DNA from: Fidelibacterota bacterium
GTDB lineage: Bacteria > Fidelibacterota > UBA8477 > JABMPR01
Assembly: GCA_013202495.1 (NCBI GenBank)
Contig: JABMQQ010000151.1
Location: forward strand, 1-64,000
Direction: 5' to 3'
DNA: 64,000 bases
Positions 44,306 to 53,071 of the stretch are shown one piece after another. The position numbers and the translations under genes were made by a program. Position 1 is the first letter of the stretch. Each line of letters begins with the position of its first letter. The notes under the pieces are model-generated. The model was given only the letters and a program-made list of their open reading frames with translations. It was not told where the DNA came from and searched no databases.

Positions 44306-44864
44306 TTCTTTCCTCCATGTTAACTTCTATTGTTAATTTCATTCATTCTTACGTTTGAGAAACAACTTCTAAGCATTCCTATATATTGGAATATCTTGAT
44401 GATAATAATAGTCATTATCGGCAAGTAATTATTCTAAAAAAAACCCACCAAAGGATTAACTGTCAAAGGATAGACTGTTTTCAGTTGCGGGTTGCATGCT
44501 CTAGCTTGAGAAAAATCTATCAAAATCAATTTCAGGGCGGTAAGACGTGCAGTAGATTCTCGCAAAAAGAATGCCACCACAACGGTTAAAACACAATATG
44601 TGCCTTTGTAAAACACTCCCTAATTTAGAAAAATCCTTTTGAACATTGAAATATATGGAGAGTGTTTCTAATTGCAACATGGTAGTAATTGTAAACAATT
44701 CTCATCCACTGATGCGCGCTGATTGGCATCCCTTCATTACTACTCAATAATCAACACTTTAGCAAATCATGATCTTATTTGTATCATACTTCCTCAACAT
44801 TAAAAAACTTTCATATAAGGATTTTGATCACTTTCTTTGGATCAGAATGAATCGTGCTTAAAGC
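44306..44864 (-). promoter_or_regulatory. Long leader/intergenic region upstream of the collagen-like cytochrome
   Basis: About 560 AT-rich bases without a convincing gene on either strand. Contains the sigma-54-like motif at 44562-44576 and, further upstream, an inverted repeat AAACACTC (44611-44618) / GAGTGTTT (44660-44667). Confidence 0.4.
44562..44576 (-). promoter_or_regulatory. Sigma-54 promoter candidate (TGGCAT-N5-TTGC)
   Basis: The minus strand reads TGGCATTCTTTTTGC, matching both conserved elements with correct spacing. It points toward the collagen-like multiheme cytochrome with a leader of about 245 bases. Confidence 0.55.
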
Positions 44865-45845
44865 TTATTCTCCAGGATAGGTAAGCTTGATATTCCGACG
44901 AATCTGATCCATGGTTTCCATTATTTCAATGGTTTCTTCCAGGGGCATGAGAGGATGTTCAATCCTTTCCAGGTCCAGCATTTCCATGACCGCCTCTGCT
45001 TCATATTGGTAAGCATTTGAAGTGTAGGGTGTATCAATCTCAATCATTTCCTGTCCCTGCTCATGGATGGTAATTTTTTCGGGTCGAATGATCATTCCAT
45101 GTATTTCCAAAAACCCCCTGGAGCCGTGCAGAGTCGCATTGTTCTTGGTTAAATACCGGGCTGAACAACCTAATTCAGCAATAGCTCCAGATGTGTAGCC
45201 AAATAACATGGAGACCTGATCGTCTACTCCAGTATCATATAGGTGAGACATGCTTTTTATCTCAGAAGGCTTACCCAGGAAAGCAGAAGCGAGAGCAATG
45301 GGATATACTCCAAGATCCAATAGGGCTCCCCCTCCCAGATCTCGATTATAGATGCGGTGTTCTGACCCAACATCGAAACGAAATGACAAATCTGCTTTAA
45401 AATGTAGTAATTCTCCTAAGCGTTCTTCCTTTAGCAGATCATTCACAACCTGAAACCAGGGCTGGAAACGATTCCACATCGCGTCCATGAGAAACAAATT
45501 TTTACGACGTGCCAATGCAACTAGTTCACGAGCTTCGGCCGCATTAATGGTGAAGGGTTTTTCGCAGAGGACGTGTTTGCCCCCAGTCAAGGCATCCCGA
45601 ACATTTTGAAAATGGAAATTATGGGGTGTACCGATATAGACAACATCCACCTCAGGATCAGCATATACGGCTTCATATGAATCATAAGCGTGGGAAATCT
45701 GCCATTTCTCAGCGAAGCGATCTGCAGTGGCTTGATTTCGTGAACCAACAGCATAAATTATGGCCTGGTCAAGAGTGGTCAGGCCCTCAGCGAATAAATT
45801 GGAAATGGTACCGGTTCCAATAATACCCCAATTGTACTTTTTCAA
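44865..45845 (-). CDS. Gfo/Idh/MocA-family NAD(P)-dependent oxidoreductase
   Basis: 326 residues. N-terminal Rossmann domain with WGIIGTGTISNLFAEGL, then VDVVYIGTPHNFHFQNV and the family motif GKHVLCEKPFTINAAEA (Lys in EKP contributes to catalysis). The C-terminal domain holds DLGGGALLDLGVYPIALA, similar to trans-dihydrodiol/glucose-fructose type dehydrogenases. Substrate not predictable; probably a sugar or cyclitol. Cytoplasmic. No operon partner. Confidence 0.9.
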   Translation of the reverse strand: MKKYNWGIIGTGTISNLFAEGLTTLDQAIIYAVGSRNQATADRFAEKWQISHAYDSYEAVYADPEVDVVYIGTPHNFHFQNVRDALTGGKHVLCEKPFTINAAEARELVALARRKNLFLMDAMWNRFQPWFQVVNDLLKEERLGELLHFKADLSFRFDVGSEHRIYNRDLGGGALLDLGVYPIALASAFLGKPSEIKSMSHLYDTGVDDQVSMLFGYTSGAIAELGCSARYLTKNNATLHGSRGFLEIHGMIIRPEKITIHEQGQEMIEIDTPYTSNAYQYEAEAVMEMLDLERIEHPLMPLEETIEIMETMDQIRRNIKLTYPGE

Positions 45846-45915
45846 TTCTTACCCCTATTGTTTATATAGGATAAAACTAAACCATCATATCCACAGGGGA
45901 AGATAAAAAATGAGA

Positions 45916-45932
45916 GGCCAGCAAAGCTGGCC
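45916..45932 (-). terminator. Rho-independent terminator after the DUF5916 gene
   Basis: GGCCAGC / GCTGGCC stem with a three-base loop, followed on the minus strand by TCTCATTTTTTATC. Confidence 0.8.
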
Positions 45933-45968
45933 CCCCTATCGTATTCCTAAAGGTCTGTTAGAGCAGGG

Positions 45969-48644
45969 TTATTGCCCAAACCAATAAGACAGTTTTAAAG
46001 CAAAAATATCATCTGCTTCAGATTTCAAAAGTCTATCGAAATCTTGTGCAAAATCAAAGACTCCTTGATTTTCATAGTTTGATCCGTTGTGCGTCCAAAC
46101 AAAAAACATGGTAGAACCTGGTGAAAACTCCCAGCGAAGAACAAGGGTTCCAATCAATGCTTTGTAGTTAAAATCAGGATTATACAGCGTGAAGGCATCT
46201 TCATCACTGCCACCAGTTGGGTCAATGACAAAGTTTTCATCAATGGTTGATCCTTCTTCACCATAGACCAGGAACTCATTGGATTCAGGACGCTTGTACT
46301 CCTTGAATCCTGAGTAGTCACCCACGGCAAAAAATGGCTGAAAATAACCTTCCAGCGTAAATTGTGGGGTAATTGGAAAATCAATACGGATATCTGCTGA
46401 GGTGATCGTCTGGTCCAGCTGTGAGACGACATAACGTTTGCCGAACATTTGCGTATTTGCTGGATCATCAATGGTTTCTATGTACTGAGCCATTTCTGTA
46501 TCCCAAAAAATGGCAGGACCAAATGATAGGTTAAGCCTGTCTCCTATCTTCATATTAACATGCATAGATAAACCTGTTTCTTGACCACCATCATCTTCAG
46601 ATCCATAGTTATAAGACCAATTAAATGATAAATTTTTTCGGTAATCAGAACTAAGATTTCCGCTGAAAAAGGCTTCACCGGGCTCAAGAACTCTAGGTCC
46701 ACCCCTCAAGTTGTTATTGCTCATATTCTCAAGGGCATATCCCCCATCTGCATGGATATTCCAAAAATTAACAAACCGAACTTGTCCCATCCCAAAAAAC
46801 ACATCAGAGATTTTAACCCAGTCAAAATCATGATTATTAGCATAAATGACACTTGCATTGGCTGACCGGATATACTGTCCTCGATCTAACCAGCGGTAAC
46901 CTAACATAATGTGTTTGTTAATCACATCTGTTGAGCCTGTCAGACCAAGATCATTGGATTCAAAACCGGGTGATATCCACCCGAGAGCCGCATTAAAAGT
47001 GACGGTCCCAGCCTCTTTGTTAAGTTTAATTCTTCCAGCATGACCGGATAGTGATGTCGCGTTTGTGTCAAGCTTCACATGGACAGCATCTGGACGTTGA
47101 AAATAATGACTGGAATTATTTTGAAGATCAAATATTCTTGATTCTGTGCCATTGACCTGTGAAAATCCTCCCCAACCACCAAGCGCCCAATCTCGATTCT
47201 CACCGAGAAAAGCCCAACCATCTATACCAAGTCCAAGTCCTTTTTCAGACAGAAGATCAGCTGATTCGTGCTGATCATCAAAATCACCAAGAAGCTCAAC
47301 ACCATCCATAATGCGATGGGTGTAGGTACCCATAAATCCCAAACCATATCGCCCATCATCAAACTCTTTTAAGGAGCGTAACACGTTGTAGGAAGTGTAT
47401 GGTTCAACCTGCTCATCTATGATTTTGCTATTCTCATAATAATGGGCATACTCTCGATTTGTCAACGCAGTTAATCCACCCACTGACCAATTATCACCAA
47501 CCTTACCACTAATCTTCGCTGCTCCGAGAATCCGTGTATTGGACGGTTGATCCAATGAATCAGCGTCAATTGAATACTTGTAACCCTGAGGTGGTCGTCC
47601 GATTCGACGACTATAAAAAAACCTGGGTTCACCAAAATTAATCCCAATGTTGTTGGTGGGACCGCCATTGCCAAAATTGAATATGCTACGCCCCTCTAGA
47701 AAAAAAGGTCGCTTTTCAGAATAGTATGTTTCATGATCACTAAGATTGATTGAAGATGGATCAGCTTCGACTTGACCAAAATCCGGATTGATAGTAGCGT
47801 CTACAGTCAAATTAGCACCAATCCCCAATTTGATATCCGCTCCGACTCCAAAATCACTGTCCTTGCCCTCTATGAATGTATTGTCCTTACTGTTGGGCAG
47901 ATTGCTTGCACTAGCAGTTACATAAGGCATATATTCTCTGCGTTTTGGAGGGTGGATATTTCGAATTTCAGTGAGATCAGCAGTCCGACTCATAGCACCA
48001 CTCTCGTTAAGGGGGAAATAAACAAAGTAATCCCACTCACCCGCGCGTTGGATATAACGTGTAGGAAGGATTCCCCATACATACTCTTCTTTTTCACTAA
48101 ATCTCAATTGAGAGAGAGGGATACGCATTTCAGCAGTCCAACCTTTATCATCTATTGTGGTCTTTCCTTCCCAGATGCCGTCCCAGGAATCATCGGTCCA
48201 ACTATCGTTGAAATACACTTCATCCCTCATGGATCCAGCAGGATTAATCTGAAATGAAAAGCCTGATCGCTTATCATGATATGAATCTATTATGACTTCA
48301 AAAATGTCTGAATTGAGATAGGCATCCCGGCGCCCAATTCTTCCAACAACAGAGTCAGGGCTCGTATCCCACATGCGTGCTCCCACGTAGATGGCTGCAT
48401 CGTCATAAGCAATCCACATATCTGTTTTCTGTGAAGCTTTGGCACCATTAAAGGGTTCGTACTGAATAAAGTCTGAATAGCTGGTACCGAGATACAGAGT
48501 CTCGTCCAGACGACCATCAATTTTGAGTGGTTCTGAAATTCTGGCAGCTTTGACTTCACGCTCTCTATAATTGTTTGGATCGTAAGGTTCTTCATAGGCC
48601 AACAAGCCTGCAATAATGCTAAAAAAGATGATAGTATATTTCAT
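45969..48644 (-). CDS. DUF5916 outer-membrane protein with N-terminal CBM9-like domain
   Basis: About 891 residues from the ATG at 48644 (GGGG upstream; the longer start has no support). Signal peptide IIFFSIIAGLLA. Residues about 35-220 form the CBM9-like domain (LKIDGRLDETLY, TDMWIAYDDAAIYVGARMWD, WTAEMRIPLSQLRF). The family segment NLTVDATINPDFGQVEADPS and the SEKRPFFLEG motif follow, then a long beta-barrel region ending ALKLSYWFGQ. Proteins of this type are outer-membrane barrels in Bacteroidota and relatives; cargo is unknown. Confidence 0.88.
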   Translation of the reverse strand: MKYTIIFFSIIAGLLAYEEPYDPNNYREREVKAARISEPLKIDGRLDETLYLGTSYSDFIQYEPFNGAKASQKTDMWIAYDDAAIYVGARMWDTSPDSVVGRIGRRDAYLNSDIFEVIIDSYHDKRSGFSFQINPAGSMRDEVYFNDSWTDDSWDGIWEGKTTIDDKGWTAEMRIPLSQLRFSEKEEYVWGILPTRYIQRAGEWDYFVYFPLNESGAMSRTADLTEIRNIHPPKRREYMPYVTASASNLPNSKDNTFIEGKDSDFGVGADIKLGIGANLTVDATINPDFGQVEADPSSINLSDHETYYSEKRPFFLEGRSIFNFGNGGPTNNIGINFGEPRFFYSRRIGRPPQGYKYSIDADSLDQPSNTRILGAAKISGKVGDNWSVGGLTALTNREYAHYYENSKIIDEQVEPYTSYNVLRSLKEFDDGRYGLGFMGTYTHRIMDGVELLGDFDDQHESADLLSEKGLGLGIDGWAFLGENRDWALGGWGGFSQVNGTESRIFDLQNNSSHYFQRPDAVHVKLDTNATSLSGHAGRIKLNKEAGTVTFNAALGWISPGFESNDLGLTGSTDVINKHIMLGYRWLDRGQYIRSANASVIYANNHDFDWVKISDVFFGMGQVRFVNFWNIHADGGYALENMSNNNLRGGPRVLEPGEAFFSGNLSSDYRKNLSFNWSYNYGSEDDGGQETGLSMHVNMKIGDRLNLSFGPAIFWDTEMAQYIETIDDPANTQMFGKRYVVSQLDQTITSADIRIDFPITPQFTLEGYFQPFFAVGDYSGFKEYKRPESNEFLVYGEEGSTIDENFVIDPTGGSDEDAFTLYNPDFNYKALIGTLVLRWEFSPGSTMFFVWTHNGSNYENQGVFDFAQDFDRLLKSEADDIFALKLSYWFGQ

Positions 48645-48989
48645 GATAGCCCCAATGTGTGTGTTCGGTGTCAATAGCTTTTCAGGATCAATAATGCCGC
48701 GACCGCACAGGTGTCATGTATGTGAGATCATCATGATCCAAACCAGTATTAATGACTGCATAGTCAGTTCTGTCTATGAGAATCATGAGTCATATAAAGT
48801 CAATCCATATGCCAGCTACACCCAGGAATGCTTATATACAATATATACAGGTAGATACATTCACTATACCGACTCTCTCCTAACACAAAAAGGCATCAAT
48901 TTGATTCATATCTATATGGAATTGATATATTCCCCAACTGGACCATAATTGCGAGTTGAGGGTATTAAGTGATTTTTGGAATGATTAAG
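48645..48989 (-). promoter_or_regulatory. Intergenic region upstream of the DUF5916 gene
   Basis: 345 bases, no gene on either strand. It holds a sigma-54-like motif at 48800-48814; nothing else convincing was seen. Confidence 0.4.
48800..48814 (-). promoter_or_regulatory. Sigma-54-like promoter (TGGCAT-N5-TTGA) upstream of the DUF5916 gene
   Basis: The minus strand reads TGGCATATGGATTGA. Correct orientation for the DUF5916 gene, with a leader of about 145 bases. -12 element again has A for C. Confidence 0.4.
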
Positions 48990-50213
48990 CTAGAATCTTG
49001 GGTTCACAATATTGTTGTAAATGGATCCAAATGTATAGCTGATGCCCATGGAGCCCCAATAGCTATACTGAGTTTCAAGCTCCTGGGTTTGAAGAAGAAT
49101 ATCTTCCTGGCTGGCCTCGCCCTTTGGCAATGAGAGTTGATCATGGATGAGAGAATATCCGCCATAAATGCTATATGAAAAGCCCTTTAAGATTTTCAGT
49201 GAGATTTCTCCCCTAAAATCCAATCGATTCTTTTTCAAGTCATGGAAATAATGTGAACCCTCAATATTCAATTCAGCCGAGCCCCAGGCTTCATGCAATT
49301 CGAAATCAATTTCAAGGGCTTCCTTCAGAAGTTGTTCTTCGTTTTGATCATAGATGGTTGTCTCATGGTAATCATTCATATTCCAACCCAGGACATATTG
49401 AAACCTGAACTCCCTCCTGGTGGATTCCTGGTAGGGAAAGATATTGTATTCCAGGGTTGGATTCACCCATATGGCTTGATCAAGGTTTGAATAGGTAGAG
49501 ATGAAGGCTCCAGCTCTTAATCCCAGCGAGAAGTGATCTGATATACTCTTTACAACCATAGAATTGAAACCAGGATTTCTCCTGATGCTGACATACTCAT
49601 CCTCACCGATGGTAAAACGTTCTTCGTTGTAGGACCCCCGGAGCTGAAATCTCAGTTTCCATGCTTCCGTAGTGCGCCGGGCAAGAAAGCTCCAATGTGA
49701 ATTTAAATTGTTGTAGGTGGATTGGCCATCAAACCAACCATTTAGACTGGATTGAAAAACCCAATAATCCCATTTATCCTCGGGTTGTTCCATGACCGTG
49801 TTTTTGTTGAAGCTTATGTTGATATCATCAGCCAGGGGGGTATAGTTTAAAAATCTCACCGTTCCCAGTTGAAGCCATTTCAGGGTTTTCTCGCGAATCT
49901 CATCATCAGACATCTCTTGATCTGTCACATAGGTTAAGGAATCGCGTAGGCCTGCAAAACCGTGGCGTCCATCCAGAGTCATGGTGTATTTACGACCATC
50001 TCCACCTGTGCTTTGCCAGGTAATCATGACAAAAAGATCAGCATCATTGCGGTCAATAACGTAATTGACATAGTCTAACTCCGTGCGGATATAATTCATA
50101 TCACATGAGCGACAATCTATGTACAGATTGGGGGCGTCATTTTTTGTGATTTCCTGTGAAATCAGAGTCGAAGCAAATATGAGGAGGATGAAGAGTGGAA
50201 AGATTCTGGACAT
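48990..50213 (-). CDS. Exported, probable outer-membrane beta-rich protein of unknown function
   Basis: 407 residues from the ATG at 50213 (AGGGGG upstream). Signal peptide SRIFPLFILLIFASTLIS. A small N-terminal domain contains NLYIDCRSCDMNYIRTELDYVNYV, with two Cys possibly disulfide-linked, and DADLFVMITWQ. From about residue 150 the sequence alternates like a beta-barrel (WSFLARRTTEAWKLRFQLRG, FSLGLRAGAFIS). It recalls uncharacterised exported proteins of FCB bacteria. The function is unknown. Confidence 0.6.
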   Translation of the reverse strand: MSRIFPLFILLIFASTLISQEITKNDAPNLYIDCRSCDMNYIRTELDYVNYVIDRNDADLFVMITWQSTGGDGRKYTMTLDGRHGFAGLRDSLTYVTDQEMSDDEIREKTLKWLQLGTVRFLNYTPLADDINISFNKNTVMEQPEDKWDYWVFQSSLNGWFDGQSTYNNLNSHWSFLARRTTEAWKLRFQLRGSYNEERFTIGEDEYVSIRRNPGFNSMVVKSISDHFSLGLRAGAFISTYSNLDQAIWVNPTLEYNIFPYQESTRREFRFQYVLGWNMNDYHETTIYDQNEEQLLKEALEIDFELHEAWGSAELNIEGSHYFHDLKKNRLDFRGEISLKILKGFSYSIYGGYSLIHDQLSLPKGEASQEDILLQTQELETQYSYWGSMGISYTFGSIYNNIVNPRF

Positions 50214-50375
50214 TTTTTTAAAGCCCCCTGTGAACGAAAACACTAAAATATCCCTGATCCTGCGATAAGCACTTTGTGAATATCATGATCAAGATTAAGC
50301 GTAGAATATGGCACAATACAGAAGCTGATTCCATATTCATCTCATCTTTTGACGAGATTGATTAGAATTGTTTAT

Positions 50376-51713
50376 TCAGGGATTTTTCGAAAGAATGCTC
50401 TGTGCATAGCTGCGGCCATAGATGGAAAACTCTATCAAGATATCATTGAGTTCCAGCTCGAGATTCTGGAGTGCTTCTGAATTATCAGAATTTTTAAGTA
50501 CATCCAATAATTCATTTTTCTGTGCAAAATCCCCCAATTGGTAATTGGGATCAGATACCAACTGTTCTGGGAAATTTTTAGCTATAATATTGTCCAGTTT
50601 CTTGGCCCTGGAATATGATTTTTTGGTAATAATTTCACGAGGTATCATATCCACATAATGAGGGATTGTGCCTTTTGAGGACAAGGTTTGGAAATGCATA
50701 TATTTCATGTCATTCTCCACATAAGCCCGTTCCAGGAGCTGCCTTTCTAAAAGCTCGATAGCCATGTGTCTGTTTGAGACCACTTGAATTGCCTCATCTT
50801 TCATTCGGCTACGGCCCATCATGTCCATGACATTCATAAGAATCATTTTAAAGGTCCCGACACCGGGGAGTGCCTGGGCATGGTAGGGTTGCGTCAGATC
50901 AGCAAGATAGTGCAATCCCCAACCCATAAATCGCCAACCCCAGTAATCATGACCTAGACTGAAGGCTAGCTCAGAGAGTGTCTTGTATAAGTGAATTCTA
51001 TATTCTGGATAACATTTTTTTATAAAAGGTGCAATCATATTGATCAAAGCAGCTTCATGATAAAGCCCCATGTGAATTGGAGCCTGGGAACCGTATTCAA
51101 GTTTTGCATCTCCAAAAGGCTGCGTTCCGATTCCGTAACTCTTGCCCCATTCCGTATCATTGTTTTCATAGAGACCAATGTCCAAGCCCAGGTCAGGTTC
51201 ATGGTTGGCAGAAACCAGTACGCTGAGGGGATCAATTTTTTCACCAGGTGTTAATTCAACAAATACGACATTATAAAACCCACTATTCTCCTTGAGCGGA
51301 GTTACATCCTCAGGAACCAGAGTGGGATGAGAACCAGCTTCTCTGCCAGGCAGCAACTGAAGGTAAGGGATTAATTTTGACTCAGGATTGATTCGAATGG
51401 CTCTAGCAAATCTTTGGCGTACTGTGTTCTCGTTATTGTTTGCCTGAAAAGTAAGGGAGTCTGGTAGAGGTGCGTAAAATTCTAAATTTTCTATGGCCCA
51501 CGCCTCCTCTTCCAACAGTGTCTCTTCAAGATACAGCTCAGCTAATATGAGAAATTCCTCCAAACTCGTCACCACGACATCCTCAGCTGACACAATTTCC
51601 TCCATGGAAGAAAATACAGGCTGAGCGATGAGTGTGTGTATTTCCCAGGCATGGGCAGGTAAAGAGAGCAGATAAAGAAGAATGATTGTATGCGTACGGT
51701 ACAAGAAGGTCAT
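50376..51713 (-). CDS. Exported zinc-dependent phospholipase C / S1-P1 nuclease-like protein
   Basis: 445 residues. The signal peptide (HTIILLYLLSLPAHA) would be cleaved directly before Trp23, and in this enzyme superfamily the mature N-terminal Trp ligates zinc through its amino group. WEIHTLIAQ supplies a following His, and the downstream motif GLHYLADLTQPYHA gives His-Asp-His ligands typical of the family. Family enzymes hydrolyse phospholipids or nucleic acids outside the cytoplasm; which applies here is not clear. The insert before the second motif is longer than in Bacillus phospholipase C. Confidence 0.75.
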   Translation of the reverse strand: MTFLYRTHTIILLYLLSLPAHAWEIHTLIAQPVFSSMEEIVSAEDVVVTSLEEFLILAELYLEETLLEEEAWAIENLEFYAPLPDSLTFQANNNENTVRQRFARAIRINPESKLIPYLQLLPGREAGSHPTLVPEDVTPLKENSGFYNVVFVELTPGEKIDPLSVLVSANHEPDLGLDIGLYENNDTEWGKSYGIGTQPFGDAKLEYGSQAPIHMGLYHEAALINMIAPFIKKCYPEYRIHLYKTLSELAFSLGHDYWGWRFMGWGLHYLADLTQPYHAQALPGVGTFKMILMNVMDMMGRSRMKDEAIQVVSNRHMAIELLERQLLERAYVENDMKYMHFQTLSSKGTIPHYVDMIPREIITKKSYSRAKKLDNIIAKNFPEQLVSDPNYQLGDFAQKNELLDVLKNSDNSEALQNLELELNDILIEFSIYGRSYAQSILSKNP

Positions 51714-51872
51714 TGATTGAGTTTCCCTGAGTTGTATGAATCGTGATTAATTTTGTCATCCCAAAGTAGTGTGAATTATTAAGAGTGGAAATTAATTCTA
51801 CTGTACTAGTAAAGGTTTGAATTTCTTCAAAGACAAGCAATCACACCAATTTATAAACCATAAATATATGAG

Positions 51873-53069
51873 TCAGCTGTCCAAACGACTTGCTTCATTT
51901 TTGAGGATGGTTGAAATCAGAGGACGGTAATATCTCCAGAAAAATTGCCGACGATCCTCTACAATATTTTTGTTATAGAAAAATTTATGGAATCGCTCAA
52001 TCCCCTTAAAATAGGCAGTCCAAGGGATGATCGGATTATCGGTAAAATCACCTGCAAAATAGTAAAAAGGATACTGCCCACTGATCTCCTTTAAAACAGC
52101 CGGAAATCTTTGAGGAATATTGTGAGAGCTCAGCAAGGAATCTCCATGATCGTTCACGTATAAATGAAACAGGGAGACAATTTGATTATCCCTTTCGGGA
52201 GAGGAAACAATATCAAACCAAAACGGGTATTGCACAGATGCCGGAAGCCCATATTCATCCATGAGGGCTGGCTGGGTTTCTATTACCGGTGATTCCTGCA
52301 GCAAATGAGTGCCATATTCGAGAATGACAATATCATTCCCTTTGACCAATACGATACCCGAATCAAAAAATGGCCACTCCGGTCCATACTTCTCATGATA
52401 AAGGCTGATCACCCAATCTGGCAAATCGAGATGCGCGGTTGAATCGAGTGAAACGAAGTAACGTCCTGCCCAACCAGACCACTCAACCCCAAGAATGCTC
52501 TGGAGCGAGTCCCGCACGGTTCGCTGAGTCGGTGGAACAAACAGGGAAAATTCACTCAGGATTAACTTATTCTGTGCACGAAATTCTTGAAGGACTTTTA
52601 GGTCACTACCGTTCAATCCACCATATAACAAATGATTGGGTTTATCCAGATCCCCGTGGTAGTCATGCGAGTACACGCCATATGCATCAACCAGATAAAG
52701 GATATCTGCACGATTTACCAAATTTTCGATTTGTGTTTCATCATAGTCACTAAAATCGCGAATTACAAAGTCCCCTCCGAGACGCGGGAAAAATCCATAA
52801 TAATTTGAGTCTAAATCATAGAATTGTTGTGTTTGATTCATAATTCGTTCATGAGTCAGAACCCAATCAAGTGAACTCAACTCCATATTAGCATGATCGG
52901 TCCGAGTTTTATTTACAATGATTATTTCCAGGGCTGGTCTGGCCGAAAACAACCAGCATAAATACATAACTACTGGTACGCCAATCGCGATAAAAAAGAT
53001 ATATCTTAATACCACTACTTCAAGTGGACGACTGATAAAGCGAAGGATCTTTTCAGTGCTTAATGCCAT
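51873..53069 (-). CDS. Membrane-anchored protein of unknown function in a polysaccharide operon
   Basis: 398 residues, one N-terminal membrane helix (VVVLRYIFFIAIGVPVVMYLCWLF), the rest presumably periplasmic. It contains ADILYLVDAYGVYSHDYHG and LILSEFSLFVPPTQRTVRD, reminiscent of a GATase-like or carbohydrate-active fold, but no family is recognised with confidence. It follows the glycosyltransferase by two bases, with AGGAG before the ATG, so it probably takes part in making or exporting the same polysaccharide. Last gene of the operon. Confidence 0.6.
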   Translation of the reverse strand: MALSTEKILRFISRPLEVVVLRYIFFIAIGVPVVMYLCWLFSARPALEIIIVNKTRTDHANMELSSLDWVLTHERIMNQTQQFYDLDSNYYGFFPRLGGDFVIRDFSDYDETQIENLVNRADILYLVDAYGVYSHDYHGDLDKPNHLLYGGLNGSDLKVLQEFRAQNKLILSEFSLFVPPTQRTVRDSLQSILGVEWSGWAGRYFVSLDSTAHLDLPDWVISLYHEKYGPEWPFFDSGIVLVKGNDIVILEYGTHLLQESPVIETQPALMDEYGLPASVQYPFWFDIVSSPERDNQIVSLFHLYVNDHGDSLLSSHNIPQRFPAVLKEISGQYPFYYFAGDFTDNPIIPWTAYFKGIERFHKFFYNKNIVEDRRQFFWRYYRPLISTILKNEASRLDS

Positions 53070-53071
53070 AA

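Noticed and set aside
45050..45845. Overlapping plus-strand open frames antisense to the Gfo/Idh/MocA gene.
   Set aside because: Shadows of a well-supported coding frame on the other strand.
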